DNA of 64,000 nucleotides from Druceiella hillmani (GCA_039881145.1 JAYKKI010000016.1:10282501-10346500); one strand, 5' to 3'; counted from the first letter of the stretch, positions 25,232 through 37,558 are shown. Notes: generated from the letters alone by a model not told the origin. Numbers and translations are program-made.

Positions 25232-25640
25232 AGTAGTCTGTGCTTTCTTTGCCTTTTGAGGCATATTTTAAAAGAAAACATACACTGCGCAGGCTGCCCC
25301 TTAGCTTAAAATTCTTAATTGTGTATCTAGCTTTCTGCACCAATGAAGATGTTGCATTACTTAAGTGACCTCCGCAGACTTTTCTAATATTTGGCTGCAC
25401 CAATCTAACGCAACGGAATGAATTCTGTGCTGCAATGAAATCATGGTATATTAATTTACATGTTACAGCAGAAAGCTACCTCATGCCTATATTGCCGGTC
25501 TTCTCAATCTTCATTATTAGCTGTACAGCATTAATATTATCTTCAATAATTGCTTTTGAGGAACGTCTCTCACTCAGGTTATAATTGAGGGTAGACCAGC
25601 TATGCTTGTACTCATTAAACTTATTGTAAACGTAACGCGG
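25232..25640 (-). pseudogene. Stop-poor relic frame, possibly mariner-type transposase N-terminus
   Basis: Read on the minus strand from 25640 down, one frame stays open for about 136 codons apart from a single TAG, in a locally GC-richer patch. The first third has a spacing reminiscent of mariner helix-turn-helix linkers: a YNKF..Y block, then SERRSSKAIIEDNINAVQ, then IEKTGNIGMR. In mariners the equivalent is a basic SGRPST patch, DENIEAV, then RLTIRELA. The part after the TAG, which contains DFIAAQNSFRCVRL, does not follow mariner. Assignment is therefore tentative. Chance in a GC-richer patch, or another gene relic, is possible. There is no start codon, TIR or catalytic motif. Confidence 0.3.
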
Positions 25641-26379
25641 AATGCGGGTTTGTCACAAAAAAAGGGGATCATAACTTTATTGTTGATTAAAATCACAAAT
25701 AAAATCATAAAGAAATCAAACAACAAACATTCTTATTTCTTCTTTTTTTTAAATCCGTGTTCATGTAATACACGAATTGTCACCAATTGGATGAAAAAGT
25801 CATAAATTCACCTAAAATGCCTCAATAAATGGCCAAAAGGTACAGTTTTAAAAATGTGTGTTTTCATTGCCATCATTACAAATGAACAGTTTTAGAAACT
25901 CTCAGAAACAGACTCAGATTTGAAAATATATTTCTTTTCTTTTAAATACTTTTTTTTATAATTGTCGATGAGGTTTGAATGTTGCAAAAATTGAGTTTAA
26001 AGAATCGCATGTAACATAAAATATATTTTTTGGTTTATAATACGCGATGAATTAATTCCCGTGTGAAAAAAAAATCATATTTTCTTTAAAAAGATATCAA
26101 GATGTAAAAAAGTCATTTTTTTATTTATATACTATTTAAATTCTTAAAGTATAATTCTGTAGTCAACCATAAAGGATTGATTATACATTTACACTATTAT
26201 ACATAACTGTTACTGTTTATACATAACTTTCTTCTATAAAGGACAATACAATATAAAGGAAAATACAATTTAATGAAATATGCTGAATTCAAAGATACAA
26301 ATTTATTTAAAGATTTTAAAAAATTTAATTACTTAATGAAATAAATATTTAATAAAACACTCCTATCCAAACAATGTGG
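25641..26379. other. AT-rich non-coding stretch
   Basis: No gene is visible. A 67-codon plus frame at 25602-25805 overlaps the antisense of the preceding relic and looks like chance. Confidence 0.6.
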
Positions 26380-26600
26380 TGTTCGTCTTGTTCACGTGCG
26401 TGCATGTAGAAACATTGCACTGTGCAATGCAAATGCCAGAAAGAATTTTAAAATATAAGAAGGTATCGTTGTATGTTACGACTCAACGGGTGATATAAAA
26501 TGTGACGTCACAAATAAACCACGGAACACATTAACCGCCATATTATTGAAAGCGCGTGCGTGCGTGTGTGTCGGCGTGCACAGATGTGCACGCTCTTTTT
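26380..26600. promoter_or_regulatory. CpG-rich patch with CRE palindrome, candidate regulatory region
   Basis: Within about 200 bases lie TGTGACGTCACA (26501-26512), a perfect 12-bp palindrome containing the full CRE TGACGTCA, and ACCGCCATATT (near 26535), the reverse of a YY1/Pho-type ATGGCGG site. There is also CACGTG near 26393, an imperfect palindrome CATTGCA-CTG-TGCAATG (near 26413), and GCGCGTGCGTGCGTGTGTG leading into a perfect hairpin CGTGCACA-GA-TGTGCACG (26575-26592). Such density of CpG and factor-like sites is unique in this AT-rich window. I see no gene downstream that it would serve, and a GC-rich repeat fragment is an alternative. Confidence 0.35.
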
Positions 26601-29138
26601 TCGTTAAATTTATAAATGACGCAGATTTACGTGTTTGGAATGAAATCTTGTCTTATATTTAAGCTTTAAATAAAATATCTACTGATAGAAATTGACAAAT
26701 AAAAATCCTAAAAATTATAATGCTCCTGCAAGAAAATGAATCAATGCTACATGTTTTCTAAAGCTATAGGCTTCGCAGAAGGATTAAGATAGTATGTTTT
26801 TTTATCTATAAAATAGAAATTTTTTCGGATATATTCCTTTCAGTTGACAGTTACTTTCTAAATAAAAATTTGCATATAATCCCGTATAATACGTCTTCAA
26901 TCCAAATAATACGAATACCTTAATTCGTAATGATTTCTGGGAAAAATGAAGATTTCCCGAATTTTTTCAACAATGTTATACAAAAAATACAATTTTATAT
27001 GAAGTCGAATTTTCGTTTCTAATCCACTAAAAATGTAATATGTAAGATATATTTATTTTCTATTATCATTATTTACGAATTGTCGTAAAAATAAACGTGC
27101 TTAATTAACAAATATTTATTTATTTCAATATGGCAATAATTCACCATATTTCGGCATAGTAATAAATATATAACTTTAATATTACCCGAAAAGGATGCTA
27201 GTAGCTAGTTCAAGAAAACGCCTCTACATATTTAGCCAGTAGAACGACTGAATATTTGACTATACTGGATGTAGAAATTATAAGTCATCAGTTAAACACG
27301 CCTGTCCTCGCATCATGCAATTTCTGCTTACCACTAGGTATAAAAGATAAACAGCAAAGTTTAGGATCGACTTGACGCTGAAGTGAGGGTTAATGTTTTT
27401 AAAAGTGGTGTATTTATAGATAGAGCCAACTGTTACTCTTAGTGATTTTATCGAATTAAACGTGTATGCAAGATGTCATGATTTAAAAAAAAAAAAATTA
27501 ATTGCAAACTTGCTAGTTGGTTACATTTTTTTATTGCACATAAAGAAGTCTATAAATATAAAATCGTTAATAAAAACACCTACCCTATCAACTTTTTGTC
27601 GTGTCGGGATATTTCAAGGCGTTACTAATAAAGTAAAATCTAATTACCTAACTAAATGTTTAAGTTTATTTATTAACACAATTAAATTAAACTAAAATTA
27701 AGTTAAAATACTCCCTGCATGGATAAATGTATTATTCACTATTTCGAAATTTAATTTTTCGATTTGCGAAGTGCCAATTTGAGAAGTAAATAAATCACAT
27801 CATAATTATCGACCAATGCATAACCGAAAGACATTTGAGCTTATTTGGTTATGACAAGGAGACGAAACAAGTATCCTAAACACTTCGTTATGTGTTTATT
27901 ATGTGTGTAAATACGTAACCTTTGCGAGACACAAAAAACAATTTTACATTCGCAACATATGGATAAATTTATCAGCGTGGTTAGATGACGTAATTTTAAA
28001 ATTTTAGTTTAAGAATTTGTACAGGTCTTCAAAAATCGTTGCGATCGCCAGACCAGTATTAGATTGTTGGATTTTTGCAAAAGATATTGTACCCGATTTT
28101 GTTGTCGATTTTCTGATTTGTATAATAATCGTTAAATTTTTCGTTAATGCAAATCTCTGTATGCATCGAAACATAATATTTCCTTGAATACATAAAAAAA
28201 AATATTTAAGTAATTTATTATGCTACGTTTCACGTCTTATTTCTTCAATCAATTAACGTTTAACTTAATTACTTTAATTATTTAGAAGATAACCAGCTGT
28301 TAACATTTAGAAGAACGAATCAAATGAATAGAAATAAAAGAGGAGAAGAGCATATCAAACTTATTGATAAATTGCATACATTTCTATTGTCATTATTTTT
28401 AAATGATTCTTATCATCTTTTTACTTTAAATATAGTTAGCAGACTAAGGACAATACCATTTTATAATGTTTTTATTTTTTCATTTTATTTTTGTATATTG
28501 AAGCATATTTTAACTAAGCCGCCTAAGTATTTAACTAAAAAGATCAATCCTTCATAAGCCGATATAATTTAAGATCGATGTTCAATCGATCGAAAATGTT
28601 CGACTCTTGAGATCAAATTTTCTAGGTAAAATCACAATCGCTAATTAACAACATTATCTTATTGTCGTTTGCTTGGTTTGTGCGAGTCATAACAAATTAC
28701 ATCACGTTTTTTATTTGTGTATATAAGACAAACATTTCTTGATATCCACGATTGTTTTATTACAGTGCCGTGACATGATTGAATACTTATTGTATCTGAA
28801 ATGTAATCTATATTGTAGGCATGCAGTATCAGATCAACGGTAATGGACAGATTTCACTCGCCCCATCCTATTATTGGTTTGTCTAACTTTATTGATTTTC
28901 TGTCTTTATTAGTTTGTAGAAATAGTATAATTGATATATTTTAATCAGCCTGATCTACGAATAGCAAAAAAGAATGATAAACTTTGTCCATAGGAGAAAG
29001 TAAAAAGGTAATTACCTGTGAAGAACTTTGCATAGGATTCCTCGTAATTTCTGTAGATTTAAATGTATAATTTTATTGTATGAACGTCACTAAAATCACT
29101 AAAATAATATAATAACGAAAATAATAATATAATACTTT
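26601..29138. other. AT-rich non-coding stretch
   Basis: No supported gene. A TATAAAAG box at 27339-27346 is followed by non-coding-looking sequence and short frames (77 codons at 27462 and at 28324) without motifs. I see no initiator at the right distance, so I do not call a promoter. Confidence 0.55.
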
Positions 29139-29343
29139 GTATCCTATTGGTCATTATTGTTATGTACTTGCATCGATATGGAAGCACATTCAATAGATCT
29201 GGCATATTTATTTATTTACTTCTTTTTAAATTTGTGGAAAATCATGCTTGACTTACAAGCTTACCAAAATTGTTGAGAATGTTGAAGTACTTATTAACAA
29301 TTGTTTCGATGCAAGTACATAATAACAATGACCAATAGGATAC
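29139..29343. mobile_element. 205-bp TIR element (MITE-like)
   Basis: The 38-bp ends, starting GTATCCTATTGGTCATTATT (29139-29176) and ending ...GACCAATAGGATAC (29306-29343), are reverse complements except for a small CAA/TAA swap. The core (29181-29286) recurs in inverted orientation at 32459-32566. A 14-base near-direct repeat, CGAAAATAATAA plus two bases, occurs at 29116 and at 29343, but it does not abut the left TIR, so a target duplication is unproven. There is no ORF. Superfamily unassigned. Confidence 0.75.
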
Positions 29344-30942
29344 GAAAATAATAAGAATACCAAATAAAACAGAAATACACATGCGCATTAAGATATAATC
29401 ATTCCCTCGATCAAATTGCTTTTTAAAATCAAAAGACGCTGCATCTACTTGACAACCTTAATCCAATTTTCTAGCCACAAATCCACAAAAATAGTAAGAT
29501 TAAATACAGTGAAATAAATGGTTTGGACAAGAACGTGCTAGCAGACCGTCAGCGGGGATTAGATTTGTAAATATATACGACGATGCAGAAGAGTTTAACA
29601 AATGATGACAACACTAGATGCAGACAGTTCTATAATTTTATACATAATCGAGCTTAAAATAATTTATCCCACATATCGAGCGTCAGATATATCATCAATA
29701 CAGTTTGTCGTTAACTATCTAGGCCGAAACGTATTATAATAAAACTGTTGGACCTTTTTCCCAAAGTAAAAGGAACCGTGATTATTACAAATGTTTTATG
29801 AAAATAGAACTTGCAAATAATATTGACAATTACGGGATAAGATGAACATATGATATTTACACGACGGAGTCCATTATATTTAAACAATGAGGAAAAAACG
29901 AGCCTTAATTTCGACTTTGGCCGGCAATAGCTGATTTACTCATGATTGTATAAAATGTGTACCAGGTTTTTGAACTTTCTTTTTGTGAGGAGAAATATAC
30001 ATGTAAATTGTGATTTCTTGGACGTAATGAAAGTAAAAATCGACAAAATATTAAAGAAACATCTAAAAGTTTTGATTATCGTAAAGAAGGCGGCCGTGAT
30101 TTCGAACATTGTGTAACAATGCAGTATATTAATGACAAGTGATGTTATTCATTCTATGAAAATTCACTATATGATATATAGATTGTTTAGTAATGTACTC
30201 CAATTTACATTCGATTAATTTTGTAAGTAAGCTTTAATTTTCCTTAATCAAAATGAATTTAGGTTGTTCGTAAGCAATTTAGTATAATTTCACAGAAATT
30301 ACTAAACGCCATTTACTAAATACTTTCTTTTACAAGTCTTAGACATGGAATTTATGTGAATTTCCGGTAATGGCAAAAAAAGATACGATTAAACAATTTC
30401 TAATAAAAAAAAGGAATATCGTATGTTTCGTATAAACTAATAACGTTTCATGAAATATTCAATCGTTAAGCTGACTATGGTTTTCAGGTATTAAATGTAC
30501 TTATCCCGCAATAATTACAAATTTTGGCGTTTTGTAACTAGATTTCATATTTTCTATACATTTCGATGTATAGATGGAAACCAAATTCTTATGGGTTCAT
30601 TTAATTGAATGAATTCTTCATCGCGAATGCCATTTACCTGTGCCGACAAATTATTTACCGTGGCTTTCTACCTAATAAGGCATTAATAAATTTTGTAATT
30701 ACAATAAGGTTTTTAATGCATGATTTACGGTTTTTTTAACTTCACTCTAAAATGGCCATCTTATCGATTTGAAATAAGATTCAAATCCAGTTGAGCAGAA
30801 CTATTTATCAAACAATAAAAAAATATAAAATTTATCATTAAAATTAAAACTAACATTTTTTTCCAAACTAGTAAGAAGGACCCATGGAAAAGTTGTTCAC
30901 TGTCAAAAGTTATTTTGTTTTTTGAAAGTTTCCGTTTACGCC

Positions 30943-30997
<55 letters not shown>

Positions 30998-32458
30998 ATT
31001 TATATTAATTTCGTGAATAAAATAAGAGAATCTTTCGCCGACCCGTTTCAATCTTATAGAACAGCGAATAAGAAAAGACAAAAAAGATGATTTTTTCTAC
31101 AAAAAGGAGACACAATAGCTCAGACTTGAATTAAAAGGCAATTAAAACTTTGAGTTAAAATAAGTAAAGTGTAATAAAATATTGGAAAAGCGAGGCAAAT
31201 ATTTCAATAAAATACTTTCAGAAGATATGCAGAATTAAAGATACCCAATTAGTGATATTGAGGTGTTTCATAATGTCGATTATTTACAAGGAATACGTAA
31301 TCGAATTTATATAAGTTTTCACAGGAATTTATTTTTATTTTTTAATTAATTAAAATTATTAAATTTAAAAATTTATCAAATTGTGAATACTGAGCAAGTT
31401 CAAATAAAAATCTAAAATATATAAGTCAACTAGTGAGATATGACAAGCCTATAGTGATTAATTTCGTTAATGGGAAAATTAATTTAATTCGTTACTTTCC
31501 GGTATATTCTACGTTCATGTTTTAATTATTTAGCTAAACTTCATTAAACTTTGTATAAAATTAATGCCCGTCACCGGGTTGTAGTAGGTACTTTAATTTT
31601 ATGATTCAAAGCTAATGCATCGTAAAACACTTATTCTTGTTTCATATATGTTATAAAAAATACAATTATAAGTAAACTTCCTAATATATCATGACAAATT
31701 AAATACATTAACTAACCCAGTTACGGAAAAAAGCTAAATATGTTCTTATAACGAAAAGAAATGACTGTATCTTGCAGGGTTAGACAGTATGTGACACATA
31801 TTGTTTTTGTTTGAGTTTAATATCCTTTTCTAATACATTCGAGTTATACTTCGTAATTTTTAGAGTTATTTACATTAAACCTCCTATTTTCTCCGCCAGA
31901 CGAAATATTTTATGACTGAACTTTTTCCAGCCTTTTTATCTCTATGTACTGAGTGTATATTACTCATTTATTCTACAAAATTGGCGCTTCATATTTTTCT
32001 CTTTTTAATATATATGAGAAATTGAATTTAAGGATTGTAATAATAAAAAAAAAATGTAACAACGAAAGGTATCTGAGGATTTATTTAACGTTATTTTATT
32101 AACTTTTTGTAGTCAACCTAAACTAAAAGTAAACAGAATTACAAATTAACTGAAATACGAGTAGATGCGACTAAATGTCTGTATCCGCGTACAAAATATT
32201 ATTTCACTACATTATTTGCCTGATGGCCGTAAATTAAATTGCAAACATAATAGAAAGTCCTAAATATTTCAAAGATATATGAATTTTGATCTAATTGTTT
32301 TCATTTTCTACAAAGAAATGATTCAGCAAACGATTGTTAAACATATAATTGTTAATACATTCGATCCAGTATGTTTGATTGTGCAATTGTTAATAGATTC
32401 GAATTATTAATATTAAACTAAATTTTGTGTAAATATTTGTTTTTAAATAAAATATATT
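29344..32458. other. AT-rich non-coding stretch
   Basis: No gene is visible. It contains a (TA)n tract at about 30946-30994, listed separately. The 106-codon minus frame across that tract (30761-31081) is created by the repeat (Tyr-Ile runs) and is not real. Confidence 0.7.
30946..30994. repeat. (TA)n microsatellite
   Basis: A pure TA dinucleotide run of about 48 bases. Confidence 0.95.
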
Positions 32459-32566
32459 CTTCAACATTCTCAAAACTTTGGGTAAGCTTGTAAGTTAAGG
32501 ACGAGTTTCCAGAAATTTAAAAAGAAGTAAATAAATAAATATGCCAGATCTGTTGAATGAGCTTTC
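32459..32566. repeat. Inverted cognate of the 29.2 kb element core
   Basis: From CTTCAACATTCTC through GTAAGCTTGTAAG, AAATTTAAAAAGAAGTAAAT and ATGCCAGATCT to GAGCTTTC, this is the reverse complement of 29181-29286 at roughly 85-90% identity by eye. The 38-bp TIRs of the other copy are not evident at its edges. This copy is therefore truncated, or belongs to a larger family from which the TIR version derives. Confidence 0.8.
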
Positions 32567-35214
32567 ATGTCATATGACATATTATATAATTAAAAATTTG
32601 TACTGGTAGATGAAAATATCTCTTTTATTTACATATTTTTAAATCAGACTGAAAACCCATAGCTCCGTAGCAGTACTGTTACATAAATCTTGAGTCTTAT
32701 ATACTTTCCATTTTTCAATTTTGTATTTTAAACCTTTTAATTTATATACTTACAATTTATACCCTATTTTTTATTCGGATTCAGTTGTCAGAATGTATTA
32801 ATAACGAGTATATTTAATTATTATTTTTTAACTTACTTGTCGAAACTGGCTTCACTCACTTACAACTAGTTACTAATTACTAAATTAAGATATTAAAAAA
32901 TAAATACCTTACATAAAAGAAATTGGATGTGTTATTTGAAACATAACTTTAAGTAATTAGTTAGATCTGCGACTTCTTTCGCGTGGAATTCGAAAGAAGA
33001 AAATTATTGGGAATTTTTTAAAATTTTCTTTTTTCTTTCCGAAAGCTATGAGCATAAAGTTTACTAAACGCTAATAGATGGCGATGGCAGCAAAATACCA
33101 ACGTATTTTTTATTTCTTAACCGATTGTAATGAAACCAAGCCTTATTTTTTTTTAAGTACATCACGAGATTGTCATCATGAAATTAGCGTGTACAACGAA
33201 GGTGTGCACAAACAGATCTTCGTTTTACCTAAAAATATTCAAGCTTTATATTCAAGTATTCGTTTGAGACGTGTATTCTCTCTTTGATTTGCGAGACGCT
33301 ATGTATTCTTAAAGATAAACTCTTCAAGTCGGCATACTTTAGTCGACCACACTCCGGGATGTACGTTTAGAAAGTTGTGATTTTTAGGAATGTTTTCGTT
33401 AATGTTATCATGTACCTAACTAGTCTTGTGTAACAACAACACACATGCAGGTGTTGGGAAAGGACGTTCGTTTAGACATATATTGTGCGTCAGTTTCCAG
33501 TTGTATTATACTCTGAGCGAACAATTCATGGTGCGACGTGTAAAAAGTCCAGTAGCGCCATCCCACATTCCAAGCCATAATTACATAATGCGCTACAAAA
33601 CTAAACGCTGTATAATGACATTTAATATGAAAGCTATTAAATATCGGGTTTTCTTGAAATAATTACTTAATACGACTTCATAACTAAATTAAAAATGTAT
33701 CTCATTAAATATGAGTTTAATTTGAAAGATAAATTTTGATTTGTTTTTGCTTCTTGTTTATTTGGTTTTTCAATAATTCTGCAAATTTGTCTTAAATAGA
33801 AAAAAACTTGATATGTATAGTGTCACGGACTTTTTTAAAGAACTACTAAATAATAATATATTTCTAATACATTATATTCATTTATATCAACGTATCACGC
33901 CAGTACAAGCAGATAAACAGCCGATCAGTTCATTTTTTATCGATTATACTAATAAATTAAATTATTTGTATTAAAAAATCCCAAACCCAATTCAACATAT
34001 AGGTTACTCGAAAATAGGTGCGAGAATTTTCAAAATAGATCCAGTAGTTCCAAATTTTAACCCTCTACAACTCTAGATATATATTTACAAACATACAAAA
34101 AAAACTTCACCTCTTTATAGTATTAGTTAAGATAAAAGGAGGCCAAAAATAAGTACTGAATTTCATGTAACTTGCTATTTAAATAAGTTTAAGACATTCT
34201 TCTATCTTGACTTGCTTTTACCTGAGAATTAGGAGATTAAAAAATACCAGCCATTTTTCTACTTATTCCACAATTATTTTATTATGAAGTGTCAAAACCT
34301 GTCAAAGATACCTACTTTAATACAAACAGGATACCTCCGAGTATAATGATTACATCAAATACTATAAAATATCGGCGTTGGAATCCCATTTTCATATTAT
34401 TTATGGAATGTAAAATTGAGAACAGAAAATACGTGGAGTATATTTTTACATCTATGATTACTTCAGAGAACGCAAATAAATACTTAAAGTGTAAATGGAC
34501 TCTCACATCAAGATTCATTAAAACTTACTTGAAGAACAATAAACAATTTTTTCCGTTAATCTTCGGTCTTGAAACTTCATATTGTAATAAACTTGACCTT
34601 GTAATTTTCAGTAATCAGCCAGGCAAAAATGTTGGTCGAATAAAAAGAATTGTTGTGATATCAAGAGCTGCAATAAAATAAAAGTAGTTTTATCTTGACA
34701 CGTAAATCCGCTATTAGTGTCAGTATTTTTAAGGTCATCAGTAACTAGCTACATTATTTGTTTCCTTTTTGACAGACGTTTACAATATTAAACTTTGAAC
34801 TGTATTAAGTTACGTAGGGTATTATTACTATAAACACGTCGCAAGAGGAGCTGTTACTGTATTTTTAAAATGTATTTTATTTTGATATCAAGCATGTCAT
34901 ATGAAACTGCTGTATTTGAAGTAGAAATAAAAACATATCAATAAAACAAAACATTGGAGAAATAAGGATGAAATATTCTGTGTAGGTAAGTAGAACTCGC
35001 ACTACGAGAGAGCCGCATAAATGTGCATGAATATGCATTTTCATGTGGATCTGGATGAATATGCAGATGCGTATGAATATTAATTCATACATATGCATAC
35101 GTCAATCTATACATATAGTAAAATGGTAATAGAGTAAATTCTGTACATGGAAGATATTTTAAAAAGCTGGAGAACTGTTTCTGCGAAATTTTGTTTGTCT
35201 TTTTTTATTTTATG
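32567..35214. other. AT-rich stretch with weakly coding-like patches
   Basis: Includes a perfect 9-bp-arm hairpin CTTCTTTCG...CGAAAGAAG (32973-32999) and ATAGATGGCGATGGC near 33073. A GC-richer patch at 33290-33620 has a 78-codon frame (33426-33662) of no recognisable family. It also holds the longest ATG-initiated frame of the window, 130 codons at 34289-34681. I could not recognise any domain in that frame, and its Ile/Lys/Asn-rich composition follows the local base content. None of these is called as a gene. Confidence 0.5.
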
Positions 35215-35347
35215 GGTTAATCACGCAAAATATACTGGACGGATTTGATTAAATTCGGTACGGCATTAGTTTATAATGACGGGCAGCAACTGAAAAATAA
35301 ATCTTATTCCAAATTTCACGCGAACGAAACCGTGGGGTACAGCTAGT
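35215..35347 (+). mobile_element. Dispersed-repeat 3' tail fragment
   Basis: Contains TACTGGACGGATTTGATTAA followed by ATTCGGTACGGCATTAG (35232-35268), and ends CACGCGAACGAAACCGTGGG then TACAGCTAGT (35318-35347). I recognise this succession, an ACTGGACGGATTTGA block then GCGAACGAAACCG-GGG then CAGCTAGT, as a family tail widespread in insect genomes. The CTAGT terminus is compatible with a Helitron end, but a non-LTR tail cannot be excluded. Only the last 130 bases or so are recognisable here. Confidence 0.65.
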
Positions 35348-36430
35348 TTCTAATAAACGGTTTATAAAAATTACCATTACTTTTAACTACGTAAATATGT
35401 TATCTAACAGGACTTTCAAAAGCGAAAAATGCCGTCAATTTCTAAAAAAATTATGAGATTTAAAATTATCGGTATAATTTTATGCTCTGTAATTCGGAGC
35501 GAGCGAGATATTTATAGTTTTTTATGAACAATCATTATAATTTTTCATATTTCTTTAATTACCTTTCTGAGTTTTGAATCCTCATGAATGTATATGTAAT
35601 ACTCATCATGATATATAATTTTTTTTTAAACCGAGTAATTCATTTATTTCTTATAAATTGATAAATAGTATTATATTTTGTTGATAAATAGTATTATAAA
35701 ATGTCAAATTTCATCGTTTGACTTACGCGTCTCCAATTAATTACATATTTAATTATTAATAAAAAACAATCAAAATTTCATCATCGTGCACTATTTTCTA
35801 AGAACAATATAAATTTTCTAGAATCTATTGTTAGATAGAAGTTTCGATCGCCTTTCGTAATTGGTGATTGGAATTTTCAGTAAAATTTACCGTTGTGTAT
35901 TTATAGTCGAAGATATTATGGTATGAATCTATTTCTTCACCCTGTCATCCAACCATGTAGGTTGTAAATTTTATTTATCATTTGTTGAAAGTTGATTGTT
36001 AGTTTAGAGGAATAAGCCAAGAAACGTAACCTATTGGTTTCGTGTTATATTTATATTAAAATTATACATGTTTGTGTTTGTAATTTAATATTTGTTAATG
36101 TTGATTGTAATATTTATTTATGTAATTTTTGTAAGAAAGAAGGAAAGGAATTTATTATATTTTCTATAGAAATTTCAGTCAAACTGAACTTAAACATGCT
36201 GATGCAACCTATAAACGAAGATATATTTTCTAACCTGATTTAAAGTATGCAAGACCATATATGTGAGTGTATTGGAATTGTATTTTAATACGTCAAAAAA
36301 TATTATACTATTGTAATTCTTTATTTAAATATGGTTTCTTTACATGACGAGCGTTTGAACTAGAGGTAATTTGAATCGTATTACCTATACTGTAACAGTC
36401 GGTACGAATGTGGTGACATTACCAGCTAGT
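35348..36430. other. AT-rich non-coding stretch
   Basis: No gene is visible. A tandem pair, TTGATAAATAGTATTATA at 35658 and 35681 (23-base period), is the only structure noted. A 69-codon plus frame at 36034 is AT-driven. Confidence 0.6.
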
Positions 36431-36520
36431 TACAGTTGTGTCCGGTAGAATGATTCGCAGCTCCTCTCTCTTATACATTCCCATTGCTCACACCAATGCA
36501 AATATACGGACACCACTGTA
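36431..36520. mobile_element. 86-bp Tc1/mariner-type MITE with TA target duplication
   Basis: Reads TA-CAGTTGTGTCCGGTA ... TACGGACACCACTG-TA. The 14-15 bp ends are inverse repeats (CAGTTGTGTCCG versus CAGTGGTGTCCG), start with the CAGT typical of Tc1-like termini, and are flanked on both sides by TA, the superfamily's target-site duplication. The interior is GC-richer than its surroundings and too short to encode anything. A 71-codon minus frame (36430-36645) runs through it by chance. Confidence 0.7.
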
Positions 36521-37219
36521 TTGATTGCAATTGATACAAGTCTATCTATTTTTTTATGCAGTTCTAGACTCAGTTTGGAGATATATACATTAAAAATGGT
36601 GTAAGGTTTTACATAATTTTTATTTTCCTGACTGAAATCTAACAATGGAAATGTTACAGATAAATAATTTAAATTTTTTAAACTAACTCCATATTTTTAA
36701 TAACTTCTTTACTTTGTTACCGTATTAAATTGTTATTCTTATAATACAGTATAAACCATCTTTGGTCTTTATATCATTCCTAAAGTAAAATTGTTTATTA
36801 AGTTGAAGAAGACAAAACATGGATGAAAGGAGATCTATTTACCATTAAATTTGTATTTTATGCATAATTAAAGAAGAGAAAAAGAATATTACTTGTTTCA
36901 AATTTTTGAACAATTTTTTCCACCTAATATAGTGACAAATTTGCACTTCCTCAAAAATAAGTAAAATAAGTTACCCTCTTAGCAGATTTGATAAATGCTA
37001 AATTTTATAATCCAGTTAATTATAAAATCCTTAATTTTATAAAATCGAACAGAGTCCGGCTTTAATTTTAACAATTTTACTTTCCAAATGTATACATAAC
37101 TTACTGATACTTAATATCGGTAAGTAAAAGGTAATTTATATTTTTAAGAAAACCTTTTTAAACAAAAAAATTTGTATGCTAAAACTTTTTTGGTAGAATG
37201 AATAACTTACATACTATAA
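36521..37219. other. AT-rich non-coding stretch
   Basis: Nothing recognisable. This may be the insertion flank of the LINE fragment that follows. Confidence 0.6.
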
Positions 37220-37558
37220 GAAATATTACTTAATAATTATAAATGTGATGCCCTCTATCACAGACGTTCATTATTAGAGTTGATGATTATGTTCAACATC
37301 TGTCAAAGTAATTATGACTGCCCATCTCTACTAAGTCAGATAAAGATTCGAACGTCCAAATTAACTCGTAGCCATCTCTTATTTCATGTCGATAATGCAC
37401 GAACAAACGCCGGTGTCAGAGCACCGCTACGACGGTTGTGCGACTTGTACAATAAAGAGATGTTGACACTTGACATCCTTGCAAGTCCACGCCCCCAGTT
37501 TCGATCAGATGTAAAGAAAAGGCTTCGTGAAATTTATGCACAGCAGACATATCATTAA
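37220..37558 (+). pseudogene. Non-LTR retrotransposon (LINE) ORF2 C-terminal end, 5'-truncated
   Basis: The open frame ends in TAA at 37556-37558 and carries the region that follows the reverse-transcriptase domain in Jockey-like non-LTR elements. In order: RRSLLELMIMFNI; then DCPSLLSQI; then RTSKLTRSHLLFHV; then ARTNAGVRAPLRRLCDLYN; then a short basic tail. This matches the family pattern 'L..RR...L...YK..N..IDCP.LL..I....P...TR...LF.....RTN.G..SP..R...LYN'. The endonuclease and reverse-transcriptase domains are absent. Homology fades upstream of about 37240, consistent with 5' truncation during reverse transcription. The frame is intact over about 105 codons, so the copy is fairly young. 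Clade is not resolved. The 3' UTR and A-rich tail follow. Confidence 0.8.

Noticed and set aside
27339..27346. TATAAAAG promoter box
   Set aside because: No initiator or downstream element at the right distance and no gene follows; such words are common at this base composition.
30761..31081. 106-codon minus-strand frame
   Set aside because: It is held open by a (TA)n repeat that encodes alternating Tyr-Ile; no domain outside the repeat.
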